A stretch of DNA of 64,000 nucleotides from Caulobacter sp. S45 (lineage in GTDB: Bacteria > Pseudomonadota > Alphaproteobacteria > Caulobacterales > Caulobacteraceae), in the NCBI RefSeq assembly GCF_009765965.1, contig NZ_LMUL01000014.1:2691288-2755287 (forward strand), read 5' to 3'. Position 1 is the first letter of the stretch, and each line of letters begins with the position of its first letter. A program made the position numbers and the translations under genes. Under the pieces are notes generated by a model, which was not told the origin of the DNA, searched no databases, and saw nothing but the letters and a program-made list of their open reading frames with translations. This document shows positions 12,861 to 21,286 of this stretch, piece by piece.

Positions 12861-15149
12861 ATGTTCCAGACGCTCCGGCGCGATCTCCTGACCCGCCACA
12901 TCTATCAATGGGCCAAGGGCGTGATGCCCGCCCTGTCGCCCACCGAGCGCGAGGCGATCGAGGCCGGCGACGTCTGGTGGGACGCGGAGCTGTTCACGGG
13001 CAATCCCGATTTCCAGAAGCTGCTCGACACCCCACAGGCTCGTCTGTCGGCCGAGGAGCAGGCCTTCATCGACGGCCCGGTCGAGCAGTTGTGCGCCATG
13101 CTCGACGACTGGAAGATCACCTGGGAGCTGGGCGACCTGGCGCCGGAGGCGTGGGCGTTCCTGAAGGAGAACAGGTTCTTCGGCATGATCATCCCCAAGG
13201 CCTACGGCGGCCTTGGCTTCACCAACTACGGCCACGCCGAGGTGGTGAAGAAAATCTCCACCCGCTCGGTGGTGGGGGCGGTGACGGCCATGGTGCCCAA
13301 CAGCCTGGGGCCGGGCGAGCTGATGATGCGGTTCGGCACCGACGCCCAGCGCGACTACTGGCTGCCGCGCCTGGCCGACGGGCGCGAGATCCCGGCGTTC
13401 GGCCTGACCAGTCCGGAAGCCGGCTCCGACGCCGCCAACATGATCGACACCGGCGTGGTCTGCTGGGGCGAGTGGAAGGGCGAGCGCACGCTCGGCATGA
13501 AGCTCAACTGGCATAAGCGCTACATCACGCTCGGGCCGGTCTGCACGGTGCTGGGGCTGGCGTTCAAGCTGCACGACCCCGACCACCTGTTGGGCGAGCG
13601 CACCGACCTCGGCATCACCTGCGCCCTGATCCCGACCGACACGGCGGGGGTGGAGATCGGGCGACGGCACCTGCCGGCCATGCAGATGTTCCAGAACGGC
13701 CCCAACTTCGGCCGCGACGTGTTCGTGCCGCTGGAGAATATCATCGGCGGCCCCGAGCGCGCCGGCCAGGGCTGGAAGATGCTGATGACGGCGCTGGCGG
13801 CCGGTCGAGGCATCTCTCTGCCGGCCCAGTCGGGGGCTGCGGCCGCCTTCGCCGCGCTGACCACCGGCGCCTACGCCCGCGTGCGCCAGCAGTTCGGGGT
13901 CTCCATCGGCAAGTTCGAGGGCATCCAGGAGCGGCTCGCCCGGCTGGCCGCCAACGCCTACGTGGTCGACGCCGCCCGCCGGCTGACCTGCGCCGGGCTG
14001 GACCAGGGCCACCACCCCTCGGTGATCTCCTCGCTGATGAAGCTGCATGCCACCGAGATCATGCGGGTTTCGGCCAACGACGCCATGGACGTCCACGGCG
14101 GCAAGGCGATCATCGACGGGCCGAACAACTATCTGGGCGCCCTGTACCGCTCGGTGCCGGTCGGGATCACGGTGGAGGGGGCCAATATCCTGACCCGTTC
14201 GCTGATGGTGTTCGGCCAGGGGGCGATCCGCGCCCACCCCTATATGCTCAAGGAGATCCTGGCGCTGGGCGACGCCAACCGGGCGCGTGGGCTGGACCAG
14301 TTCGACGAGGTGTTCTGGACCCATGTCGGCCACACCCTGCGCACCATCCTGCGCGCCACCTCGCGGAGCTGGACGGCGGGCATGTTCGTCCCCACCCCCG
14401 ACGCGGGCGCGGCGCGGCGGCACTACCGCGCGCTCGGCCGCTACGCCGCCGCCTTCGCCCTGACCAGCGACATCGCCCTGCTGACGCTGGGGGGCGCGCT
14501 GAAGTTCAAGGAGCTGCTGTCGGCCCGGCTCGGCGACATCCTGTCGGAGATGTATTTCATGTCCGCCGCCCTGAAGCGCTGGGAGGACGAGGGCCGTCAA
14601 GCTGAGGACCTGCCTTTGCTCGACTATGTGGTCAAGGCCGGCTCGGCGCGGATCGAGGCCACGTTCGACGAGGTGTTCGCCAACCTGCCGAGCGCGATCG
14701 CCGGCTGGCTGCTGCGCTTCGCCATCCTGCCGCTCGGGTCCAACACGCGTGGGCCATCGGACTATCTGGTGCACAAGTGCGCCGACATCCTGCTGGAGCC
14801 GGGCGCCACGCGCGACCGGCTGGTGGAGGGCGTCTATGTCGGCGGGGCGGACACCGCCGTCGCCAAGCTGCTGGAGGCGTTCAAGCTGACCGTCGAGACC
14901 CAGCCGATCCACGACCGTTTGCGCAAGGTCAGGATCAAGGACTGGAAGATCGGGCGCGCCCAGGGCCTAGTCAACGATGAAGAGGCCGTCCGCCTGGAGA
15001 TCGCCGACCGCGCCATCGCCGAGGTGATCGAGGTCGACGACTTCGCCCCCGAGGAACTGATCAACCGCGCCGCCCGCAACGCCCCCGCCCGCGCCAAGGC
15101 GGCGAAAGCCAAGCCGGCGCCCGCTCAACATCCGGAGGCCGCCGAATGA
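12861..15149 (+). CDS. fadE: Acyl-CoA dehydrogenase, FadE type
   Basis: FAD-dependent enzyme for the first step of fatty-acid beta-oxidation. At 762 residues it matches the long FadE class, with an extra C-terminal DUF1974 domain after the dehydrogenase domains. Visible motifs are GLTSPEAGSDAAN in the middle domain and VPVGITVEGANILTRSL near residue 435, the FadE active-site region. It opens a three-gene operon; its stop overlaps the start of the thiolase gene as ATGA. The C-terminus is Ala/Lys/Pro-rich. Confidence 0.92.
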   Translation: MFQTLRRDLLTRHIYQWAKGVMPALSPTEREAIEAGDVWWDAELFTGNPDFQKLLDTPQARLSAEEQAFIDGPVEQLCAMLDDWKITWELGDLAPEAWAFLKENRFFGMIIPKAYGGLGFTNYGHAEVVKKISTRSVVGAVTAMVPNSLGPGELMMRFGTDAQRDYWLPRLADGREIPAFGLTSPEAGSDAANMIDTGVVCWGEWKGERTLGMKLNWHKRYITLGPVCTVLGLAFKLHDPDHLLGERTDLGITCALIPTDTAGVEIGRRHLPAMQMFQNGPNFGRDVFVPLENIIGGPERAGQGWKMLMTALAAGRGISLPAQSGAAAAFAALTTGAYARVRQQFGVSIGKFEGIQERLARLAANAYVVDAARRLTCAGLDQGHHPSVISSLMKLHATEIMRVSANDAMDVHGGKAIIDGPNNYLGALYRSVPVGITVEGANILTRSLMVFGQGAIRAHPYMLKEILALGDANRARGLDQFDEVFWTHVGHTLRTILRATSRSWTAGMFVPTPDAGAARRHYRALGRYAAAFALTSDIALLTLGGALKFKELLSARLGDILSEMYFMSAALKRWEDEGRQAEDLPLLDYVVKAGSARIEATFDEVFANLPSAIAGWLLRFAILPLGSNTRGPSDYLVHKCADILLEPGATRDRLVEGVYVGGADTAVAKLLEAFKLTVETQPIHDRLRKVRIKDWKIGRAQGLVNDEEAVRLEIADRAIAEVIEVDDFAPEELINRAARNAPARAKAAKAKPAPAQHPEAAE

Positions 15150-16441
15150 GCGAGGCGCCAGGCCGGGCCGTCTACATCGTCGACGGGGCGCGCACGCCCT
15201 TCATCAAGGCCCGCAACGCGCCGGGTCCGTTCACTCCGGTCGATCTGGCGGTGCAGTGCGGCCGTCCGCTGCTGCTGCGCCAGCCGTTCGAACCCGACGC
15301 GTTCGACCAGGTGATCCTGGGCTGCGTCAACGCCATCGCCGAGGAGCAGAACCCCGGCCGGGTGGCGGCGCTCAGGCTCGGCTGTGGGCCGCAGATGGTC
15401 GCCTTCACCGTGGCCATCAATTGCGGCTCGGGCATGCAGTCGATCGACACCGCCTACAACTACATCAAGCTCGGCCAGTCAGACCTGATCCTGGCCGGCG
15501 GGGCGGAAAGCCTCAGTCATGCGCCGTTGGTGTTCAGCCAGGACATGGTGAAGTGGCTGGGCGCGTTGAGCGGGGCCAAGGGGCTGGTGGATCGCGCCAA
15601 GGTCGCCTCCACTTTCCGGCCGGACTTCCTCAAGCCGATCATTGGCCTGGAGAAGGGCCTGACCGACCCCATCGTCGCGCTGAACATGGGCCAGACCGCC
15701 GAGGTCGTCGCCCACCTGTTCGATCTCTCCCGCGAGGACGGCGACGCCTATGCGGTGGAGAGCCACAAGCGGCTGGCCCGCGCCCAGGCCGAGGGCTGGC
15801 TGAAGGGCGAGGTCGAGCCGGCCTTCGCCAAGGACGGCCAGGTCTACGACCACGACGACGGGGTGCGGCCCGACAGTTCGCTTGAGAGGCTGGCCAAGCT
15901 GCGGCCGGTGTTCGAGCCGCCCTACGGCAAGGTCACCGCCGGTAATTCCAGCCAGATCACCGACGGGGCCAGCTGGGTGATCCTGGCCAGCGAGGAGGCG
16001 GTCAAGCGCCATGGCCTGGCGCCGCTGGCTCGGCTGGTGGACAGCCAGTGGTCGGCGCTCGACCCGTCGATCATGGGCCTGGGGCCGACGCTCTGCGCCA
16101 CCGAGCTTCTCAAGCGCCGGAGCCTGAAACTGCAGGACATCGACCTGTGGGAGCTGAACGAGGCCTTCGCCCATCAGGTGCTGTCGTGCCTGGCGGCTTG
16201 GAAGGATGAGGACTTCTGCAAGCGGGTGCTGGGCCTGCCCGGCGCGGCCGGGGAGATCGACCCGGAGCGGCTGAACGTGGACGGCGGCGCGATCAGCCTG
16301 GGCCACCCGGTGGGGGCGAGCGGCAACCGCATCGTGCTGCACGCGATCAACGCGATGAAGCGGCTGAAATTGAAGACGGGGATCGCCACCGAGTGCATCG
16401 GCGGCGGCCAGGGCGGCGCCATGCTGCTGGAAATGGTCTGA
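15146..16441 (+). CDS. fadI: Acetyl-CoA C-acyltransferase (thiolase)
   Basis: Thiolytic cleavage of 3-ketoacyl-CoA, the last step of the beta-oxidation cycle. The product is 431 residues, near the FadI length. The nucleophile is Cys93 in INCGSGMQS; the C-terminal catalytic motifs are GHPVGASGNR (histidine) and ECIGGGQGGAML (second cysteine). The start overlaps fadE by four bases, and fadJ follows after an AGGAG ribosome-binding site. FadI rather than FadA is chosen by length and operon, with moderate certainty. Confidence 0.9.
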   Translation: MSEAPGRAVYIVDGARTPFIKARNAPGPFTPVDLAVQCGRPLLLRQPFEPDAFDQVILGCVNAIAEEQNPGRVAALRLGCGPQMVAFTVAINCGSGMQSIDTAYNYIKLGQSDLILAGGAESLSHAPLVFSQDMVKWLGALSGAKGLVDRAKVASTFRPDFLKPIIGLEKGLTDPIVALNMGQTAEVVAHLFDLSREDGDAYAVESHKRLARAQAEGWLKGEVEPAFAKDGQVYDHDDGVRPDSSLERLAKLRPVFEPPYGKVTAGNSSQITDGASWVILASEEAVKRHGLAPLARLVDSQWSALDPSIMGLGPTLCATELLKRRSLKLQDIDLWELNEAFAHQVLSCLAAWKDEDFCKRVLGLPGAAGEIDPERLNVDGGAISLGHPVGASGNRIVLHAINAMKRLKLKTGIATECIGGGQGGAMLLEMV

Positions 16442-16451
16442 GGAGCGCGCC

Positions 16452-18566
16452 ATGTCGAAGATGGACAAGGTCTGGGCGGCGCTCGAGGACCGCGATCTGG
16501 AGTTGGGACCCGAGCCCGCCGTCGCCGCGCCGAACCCGTATCAGCATTGGCGGCTGACCCGCGACCGGCACGACGTCGCCTGGGCGGTGCTCGACCGGCA
16601 CGGCTCCTCGGCCAACACCCTGAACACCGCCGTGCTGGTGGAGCTGGACGCCATCCTGGACCGGCTGGCGGAGAGCCAGCCCAAGGGCCTGGTGATCCGT
16701 TCGGCCAAGCGCTCGGGCTTCGTCGCCGGGGCCGACATCTCCGAGTTCGTCGAGCTGAAGACCGCCGAGGGCGTCGCCCGCCAGATCGGCCGGGCGCACG
16801 AGGTGATCGACCGGCTGGAACGGCTGACCATCCCCACTATCGCGGTGATCCACGGTTATGCCCTGGGCGGCGGCCTGGAGCTGGCCCTGGCCTGCCACAC
16901 CCGCATCGCGGTGACCGGGGCGAGCTTCGGCTTCCCCGAGGTGCAGCTCGGCCTGCATCCGGGGCTGGGCGGCGTGGCGCGCATGACCCGCCTGATCGAC
17001 CCGATCGAGGCGATGAGCGCCATGCTGACCGGCCGCACCATCCACGACCGCAAGGCCAAGGCGTTGGGGCTGGTGGACGCCATCGTGCCTGAGCGCCATG
17101 TGCTGGCGGCGGTCGAGGCGGCGGTGAGCGGCAAGCTGCACGGCGCGCGTTCCAGCGTCTCGAATCGGCTGAAGGAGAGCGCCCCGGCTCGTAATCTCGC
17201 CGCTCGCCAGATGCGCGCCCAGGCGGAAGCCAAGGCCCCGCACGCCCACTATCCCGCTCCCTTCGCCCTGATCGACCTGTGGGAAAAGCACGGCGGCGAC
17301 TTCGAGGCGATGAAACGCGCCGAGATCGGCAGCTTCGCCGAGCTGCTGGTCAGCGAGACTTCGCGCAATCTGGTGCGGGTGTTCTTCCTGCGCGAGAAGA
17401 TGAAGAAGGCCGCCGGCAAGCCGCCCACGATCGCCCACGTGCATGTGATCGGCGCCGGAGCCATGGGCGGGGACATCGCCGCTTGGTGCGCCTGGAAAGG
17501 GTTGACCGTCACGCTCGGCGACGTCGATCCCAAGCCGATCGGCGGGGCGATCCGGCGGGCGGCGGCTCTATATGAGAAGATCGGCCACAAGGACGGGATC
17601 AAGGTCCGCGACGCGCTCGACCGCCTGATCCCCGATGTGAACGGCGAGGGGATCGCCCGGGCCGACCTGGTGATCGAGGCCGCGCCCGAAAAGGCCGAGC
17701 TGAAGGCGAAGATCTACGCCGCCGTCGAGCCTCGGATGAAGCCGGGCGCGGTGTTGGCCACCAACACCTCCTCCATCCCTCTGCAGAAGCTCGCCGAGAC
17801 CCTCCAGCGACCGGAGCGGTTCGTCGGCCTGCACTTCTTCAATCCCGTCTCGAAGATGCAGCTGGTCGAGGTGGTTCGCCACGACAGGCTCGACGCGGAG
17901 GTGGAGGCGTTCGCGCGCGGCTTCACCGGCCTGATCGACCGGCTGCCCGCGCCGGCCAAGAGCGCGCCGGGTTTCATCGTCAACCGCGCGCTGACGCCCT
18001 ACCTGGCCGAGGCCCTGATCCTGATGGACGAGGGCGTTGCGCCCGAGGTGATCGACAAGGCGGCCGAGATGTTCGGCATGCCGGTCGGCCCGATCGAACT
18101 TGCGGACCAGGTAGGGCTCGACGTGGCCTTGGCGGTGGCGGATTCGCTGAAGCGCGATCTCGGCTGGGCCATTCCCGATGCGCCGGACTGGCTGCGCAAG
18201 AAGGTCGCGGACGGTCATCTGGGCCGCAAGACCGGACAGGGGCTTTACGTCTGGAGGGACGGCGAGGCTGTGAAGGCCAAGACCGGCGGACCTTCGCCGT
18301 ATCTCGCCGACCGCCTGGTGTTGCCGATGCTGAACGCCTGCGTGGCGATCCTGCGGGAGGGCGTGGCGGCGGACGAGGACACGGTGGACGGGGCGATGAT
18401 TTTCGGTTCGGGCTTTGCGCCGTTCCGTGGCGGTCCGATGCATTACGCCCACGCGCGCGGCCCAGCGGAGATACGCGCCCGGCTGGTGGCGCTGGCGGAA
18501 GCGCATGGCGAGCGGTTCGCGCCGGACGCCGGATGGGCGGCGTTGGATGAGACCGTGGGCGGATAG
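16452..18566 (+). CDS. fadJ: Bifunctional enoyl-CoA hydratase / 3-hydroxyacyl-CoA dehydrogenase
   Basis: Carries the two middle steps of beta-oxidation. The product is 704 residues. The N-terminal crotonase domain has GFVAGADISEF, HGYALGGGLELALACH and FPEVQLGLHPGLGG (residues about 90-180). The NAD-binding domain starts near residue 332 with VIGAGAMGGDIAAW, and the dehydrogenase catalytic histidine is in GLHFFNPVSKMQLVEVV. A C-terminal dimerisation domain follows. It is the last gene of the fad operon and converges with the PleC-like kinase. No FadR-like operator was recognised upstream of fadE. Confidence 0.92.
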   Translation: MSKMDKVWAALEDRDLELGPEPAVAAPNPYQHWRLTRDRHDVAWAVLDRHGSSANTLNTAVLVELDAILDRLAESQPKGLVIRSAKRSGFVAGADISEFVELKTAEGVARQIGRAHEVIDRLERLTIPTIAVIHGYALGGGLELALACHTRIAVTGASFGFPEVQLGLHPGLGGVARMTRLIDPIEAMSAMLTGRTIHDRKAKALGLVDAIVPERHVLAAVEAAVSGKLHGARSSVSNRLKESAPARNLAARQMRAQAEAKAPHAHYPAPFALIDLWEKHGGDFEAMKRAEIGSFAELLVSETSRNLVRVFFLREKMKKAAGKPPTIAHVHVIGAGAMGGDIAAWCAWKGLTVTLGDVDPKPIGGAIRRAAALYEKIGHKDGIKVRDALDRLIPDVNGEGIARADLVIEAAPEKAELKAKIYAAVEPRMKPGAVLATNTSSIPLQKLAETLQRPERFVGLHFFNPVSKMQLVEVVRHDRLDAEVEAFARGFTGLIDRLPAPAKSAPGFIVNRALTPYLAEALILMDEGVAPEVIDKAAEMFGMPVGPIELADQVGLDVALAVADSLKRDLGWAIPDAPDWLRKKVADGHLGRKTGQGLYVWRDGEAVKAKTGGPSPYLADRLVLPMLNACVAILREGVAADEDTVDGAMIFGSGFAPFRGGPMHYAHARGPAEIRARLVALAEAHGERFAPDAGWAALDETVGG

Positions 18567-18588
18567 AGGCCCAGCGCCGCTATCGCCC

Positions 18589-21135
18589 CTAGACCATCGC
18601 CCCCACAGCATGGGTCGCCGGCTTCACCTTGGCGGTCGGCGGCCGGTGGATGGAGAGGGAGAAGAACACCGTAGTGCCGACGCCGGGTTCGCTCTCCATG
18701 GTGAAGGCGCCCTCGTGCAGCTCGATCAGCGACTTGGTCAGCGCCAGGCCGAGCCCGGTGCCTTGCTGGGTTTTGGAGTGCTGGGTCTCCACCTGTTCGA
18801 AGGGCTTGCCGAGCCGCGCCAAGTCGGTGGCGGAGATGCCGATGCCGTTGTCGGCGACGCTGATGCGCACGCGCCGTCCGCTCTGGCCGTCCACCTCGCG
18901 CGCCGCCACGACGATGCGACCGCCCTGGGGCGTGAACTTCACCGCGTTGGACAGCAGGTTCAGCAGCACCTGCTTCACCGCGCGATAGTCCGCCTCCACC
19001 ATCGACAGGTTGGAGGGGATGTCGATCTCCATCTGCAGCTTGGCCGCTTCCGCCCGGTTGCGCATCAGCCGCACCGCCTCGCCGACCATGTCCTCGACCT
19101 CCAGCGCCTCGAAGCTGAGATTCATCTTGCCGGCCTCGATCTTGGACATGTCCAGGATGTCGTTGATTAGGGCCAACAGGTGCTGGCCGGAAGACAGGAT
19201 GTCGCCAGCGTATTCCTTATAGCGGCGGTCGCCGAGCGGGCCGAACATCTCCACCGACATCATCTCGGAGAAGCCGTTGATGGCGTTCAGCGGCGTGCGC
19301 AGCTCGTGGCTCATATTGGCCAGGAACTCGCTCTTGGCGCTGTTGGCGCTCTCGGCGCGGTGTTTTTCGGTCTGGTACTTCTGGGCCAGCTCCGACAGCT
19401 CGTGACGGCTCTCCTCCAGCCGCTCGACCGCGTGTTCGAGCGCCTCTTCGTTCAGGCGGCGCGCCTCTTCCTGGCGCTTGATGCGGGTGATGTCGGCTGC
19501 GGTCATCACCAGGCCGCCCTCGGCGGTGCGGCGCTCGGAAACCTGCAGCCAGCGGCCGTCCGACATCTCCATCTCGCGTTGGCCGGGCTTTGCCGCCTGG
19601 GTGGAGGGCATGTGGCTGCGCACCGCGAGCTGGGCCAGCTTCAGCACCTCGGCGCGCGTGGCGCCGGGCTTCAGCGACTTGGCCTCCAACGAGAAGAAGT
19701 CGCGGAAGTTCTGGTTGCACATCAGCAGCCGGCCTTGGCGGTCCCAAAGCACGAAGGCCTCGGACACGCTGTCGATGGCGTCGTGCAGCCGCCGCTCGGC
19801 CGCCTGGGCGCGCTGTTCGGCGATGCGCTCGTCGGTGACGTCGAGCGCTACGCCGATCAGCTTGGTGTAGGCTTTGCCGTCCATGCGGCCGAAGGCCTGG
19901 CCGCGGGCGTCGATCCACGACACCGCGCCGGCGGGGCGGACAACACAGAAGGTGACATCGACCGCGCCGAATTCCGATCCACCCTGCAGCGCCTGGCGCA
20001 CACGGTCATGATGCTCGGGGGCGATGCGCGCCATCACGTCGTCGCCCCGGGCGATGCCGCCGCCGCCCCAGCCGAACATCACGCCGGTGATGTCGGACAT
20101 GGTGACCTGGTCGTTCTTCAGGTCCCATTCCCAGATGCCGCACCGCGCGCCCTCCACCGCCAGGCGGAACTTGCGTTCGCTGTCGCGCCGGGCGGTCAGG
20201 GCGGCCTGCGCCTTGCGGGTCTGGACCATCAGCACCAGGGTCAGCAGCAGGCCGATCACCAGCGGTGCGAACAGGGCGAACACCTTGATCGCCAGCCGCG
20301 TATGCTCCGCGCTCGCCAGGGCCGCCTGCGGGATGGCCGTCACCGCGATCAGTGCGCCGTCCGCGCTCTCCGCCGTGGCGATGCGCGCCTGCTGGCTGGA
20401 GCCGAGGCGGCTTTGCAGGGTCGGGGTGGTGGCGTTGGCGGCCTTACGCAGGTCGGCGACCGACAGGCCGAGCAGGGTGCGTGCGGTTCCGCCGCTTCCG
20501 GCCGGCAGCCCCGAGGCGGCGAGCACGATCCCGTCGTCCGACAACAGCACCCTGGCGCTTCCGTCGGCCTTGCCCCGATCGGCGGCCAGCAGGGGAGCGA
20601 GGTCGGCGGCCACCACTACCTGGGCGGTATGGCGGCCGGCGGGTGTTTCGGCCACGGCGTAGAGCCGCGGGGAAGCTGCGTCGGCGCCTGCGCCAAGCGC
20701 CTGGCCGATCCAGGTTCCCCGCATGTCGGCGCCGGTCAACGGTTCGATCCGCCGCCAGGCGAAGCCGGCGCCGCCTGTGGTGGCCGTGACCACCCCGTCG
20801 CTCACCACCGCGGCGCTGCGCCCCGCGGGCGCGGCCAGGCGTAGCGCCGTCTGAGCCGCGTCGAGCGGCGAACTCGATTTCTGCTGTAGGCGCTGGGCCC
20901 CCGCCTGCGCGCTGAGGCGAAGGGTTTGCGAAATATCGGCGGCCCGGCCGGCCAGGCGTTCCGCTTCCAGTCGCAGCGGCATGTCGGCCGCGTCCGAGGC
21001 GGCGGGCGCGCGCAACTGCCGAGCGGCGAAGACGGCGTTGATGGCCAGCAGGAGCAGCGCCGAGAGCACGACGATGCGAAGCGTGACGGAAAAGGCGGAC
21101 TCAGAGCCCTCGTTCCGCCTGCCTTCCTTCGCCAT
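18589..21135 (-). CDS. pleC: PleC-like membrane sensor histidine kinase/phosphatase
   Basis: Membrane sensor kinase of 848 residues from the ATG at 21135. Helices near residues 15-37 and 280-304 enclose a periplasmic region of about 240 residues. Then come two PAS domains (about 325-440 and 445-575), a dimerisation domain with the phospho-accepting His610 in MSHELRTPLNAINGF, and an ATPase domain with LLNLLSNAVKFTPQGG and QGTGLGLALTKSLIE. Caulobacter PleC is known to use His610 and to control DivK/PleD in cell polarity, and the architecture matches. HELRT has the E-x-x-T pattern that allows phosphatase activity. A TTG at 21168 with a strong GGGGAGG site would add 11 residues. Orthology is inferred. 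Confidence 0.8.
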   Translation of the reverse strand: MAKEGRRNEGSESAFSVTLRIVVLSALLLLAINAVFAARQLRAPAASDAADMPLRLEAERLAGRAADISQTLRLSAQAGAQRLQQKSSSPLDAAQTALRLAAPAGRSAAVVSDGVVTATTGGAGFAWRRIEPLTGADMRGTWIGQALGAGADAASPRLYAVAETPAGRHTAQVVVAADLAPLLAADRGKADGSARVLLSDDGIVLAASGLPAGSGGTARTLLGLSVADLRKAANATTPTLQSRLGSSQQARIATAESADGALIAVTAIPQAALASAEHTRLAIKVFALFAPLVIGLLLTLVLMVQTRKAQAALTARRDSERKFRLAVEGARCGIWEWDLKNDQVTMSDITGVMFGWGGGGIARGDDVMARIAPEHHDRVRQALQGGSEFGAVDVTFCVVRPAGAVSWIDARGQAFGRMDGKAYTKLIGVALDVTDERIAEQRAQAAERRLHDAIDSVSEAFVLWDRQGRLLMCNQNFRDFFSLEAKSLKPGATRAEVLKLAQLAVRSHMPSTQAAKPGQREMEMSDGRWLQVSERRTAEGGLVMTAADITRIKRQEEARRLNEEALEHAVERLEESRHELSELAQKYQTEKHRAESANSAKSEFLANMSHELRTPLNAINGFSEMMSVEMFGPLGDRRYKEYAGDILSSGQHLLALINDILDMSKIEAGKMNLSFEALEVEDMVGEAVRLMRNRAEAAKLQMEIDIPSNLSMVEADYRAVKQVLLNLLSNAVKFTPQGGRIVVAAREVDGQSGRRVRISVADNGIGISATDLARLGKPFEQVETQHSKTQQGTGLGLALTKSLIELHEGAFTMESEPGVGTTVFFSLSIHRPPTAKVKPATHAVGAMV

Positions 21136-21184
21136 GGCGCCCGCGCCCTGAGTTGCACGGCTGGTCAAGCCGGCGCCCCTCCCC

Positions 21185-21218
21185 GATTCAATATGGTGAA
21201 TCTTAACCGTGACGACTC
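21185..21218. promoter_or_regulatory. Three clustered GANTC sites upstream of the PleC-like kinase
   Basis: GATTC at 21185, GAATC at 21198 and GACTC at 21214 are all GANTC, the sequence methylated by CcrM in Caulobacterales. The first two form a dyad, GATTCA-N6-TGAATC, and a TTAACC, resembling half of a CtrA box (TTAA-N7-TTAA), abuts it. They lie 50-84 bases before the kinase ATG, in the 118-base gap to pepN. Regulation by methylation is inferred. Confidence 0.5.
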
Positions 21219-21286
21219 CTGCGTGTCACCAACGCTTACGGTTTGGGGGCGGAGGTTCCTGGGGAAAGGCTAGGTGGAGCCAGCGC

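Noticed and set aside
12555..14912. A 785-codon open frame antisense to fadE, and similar long antisense frames over atpA (3041-4666) and atpD (5647-7146)
   Set aside because: They arise from the high G+C third positions of the real genes; the translations are rich in Gly, Arg, His and Gln, have no family motifs and no ribosome-binding sites.
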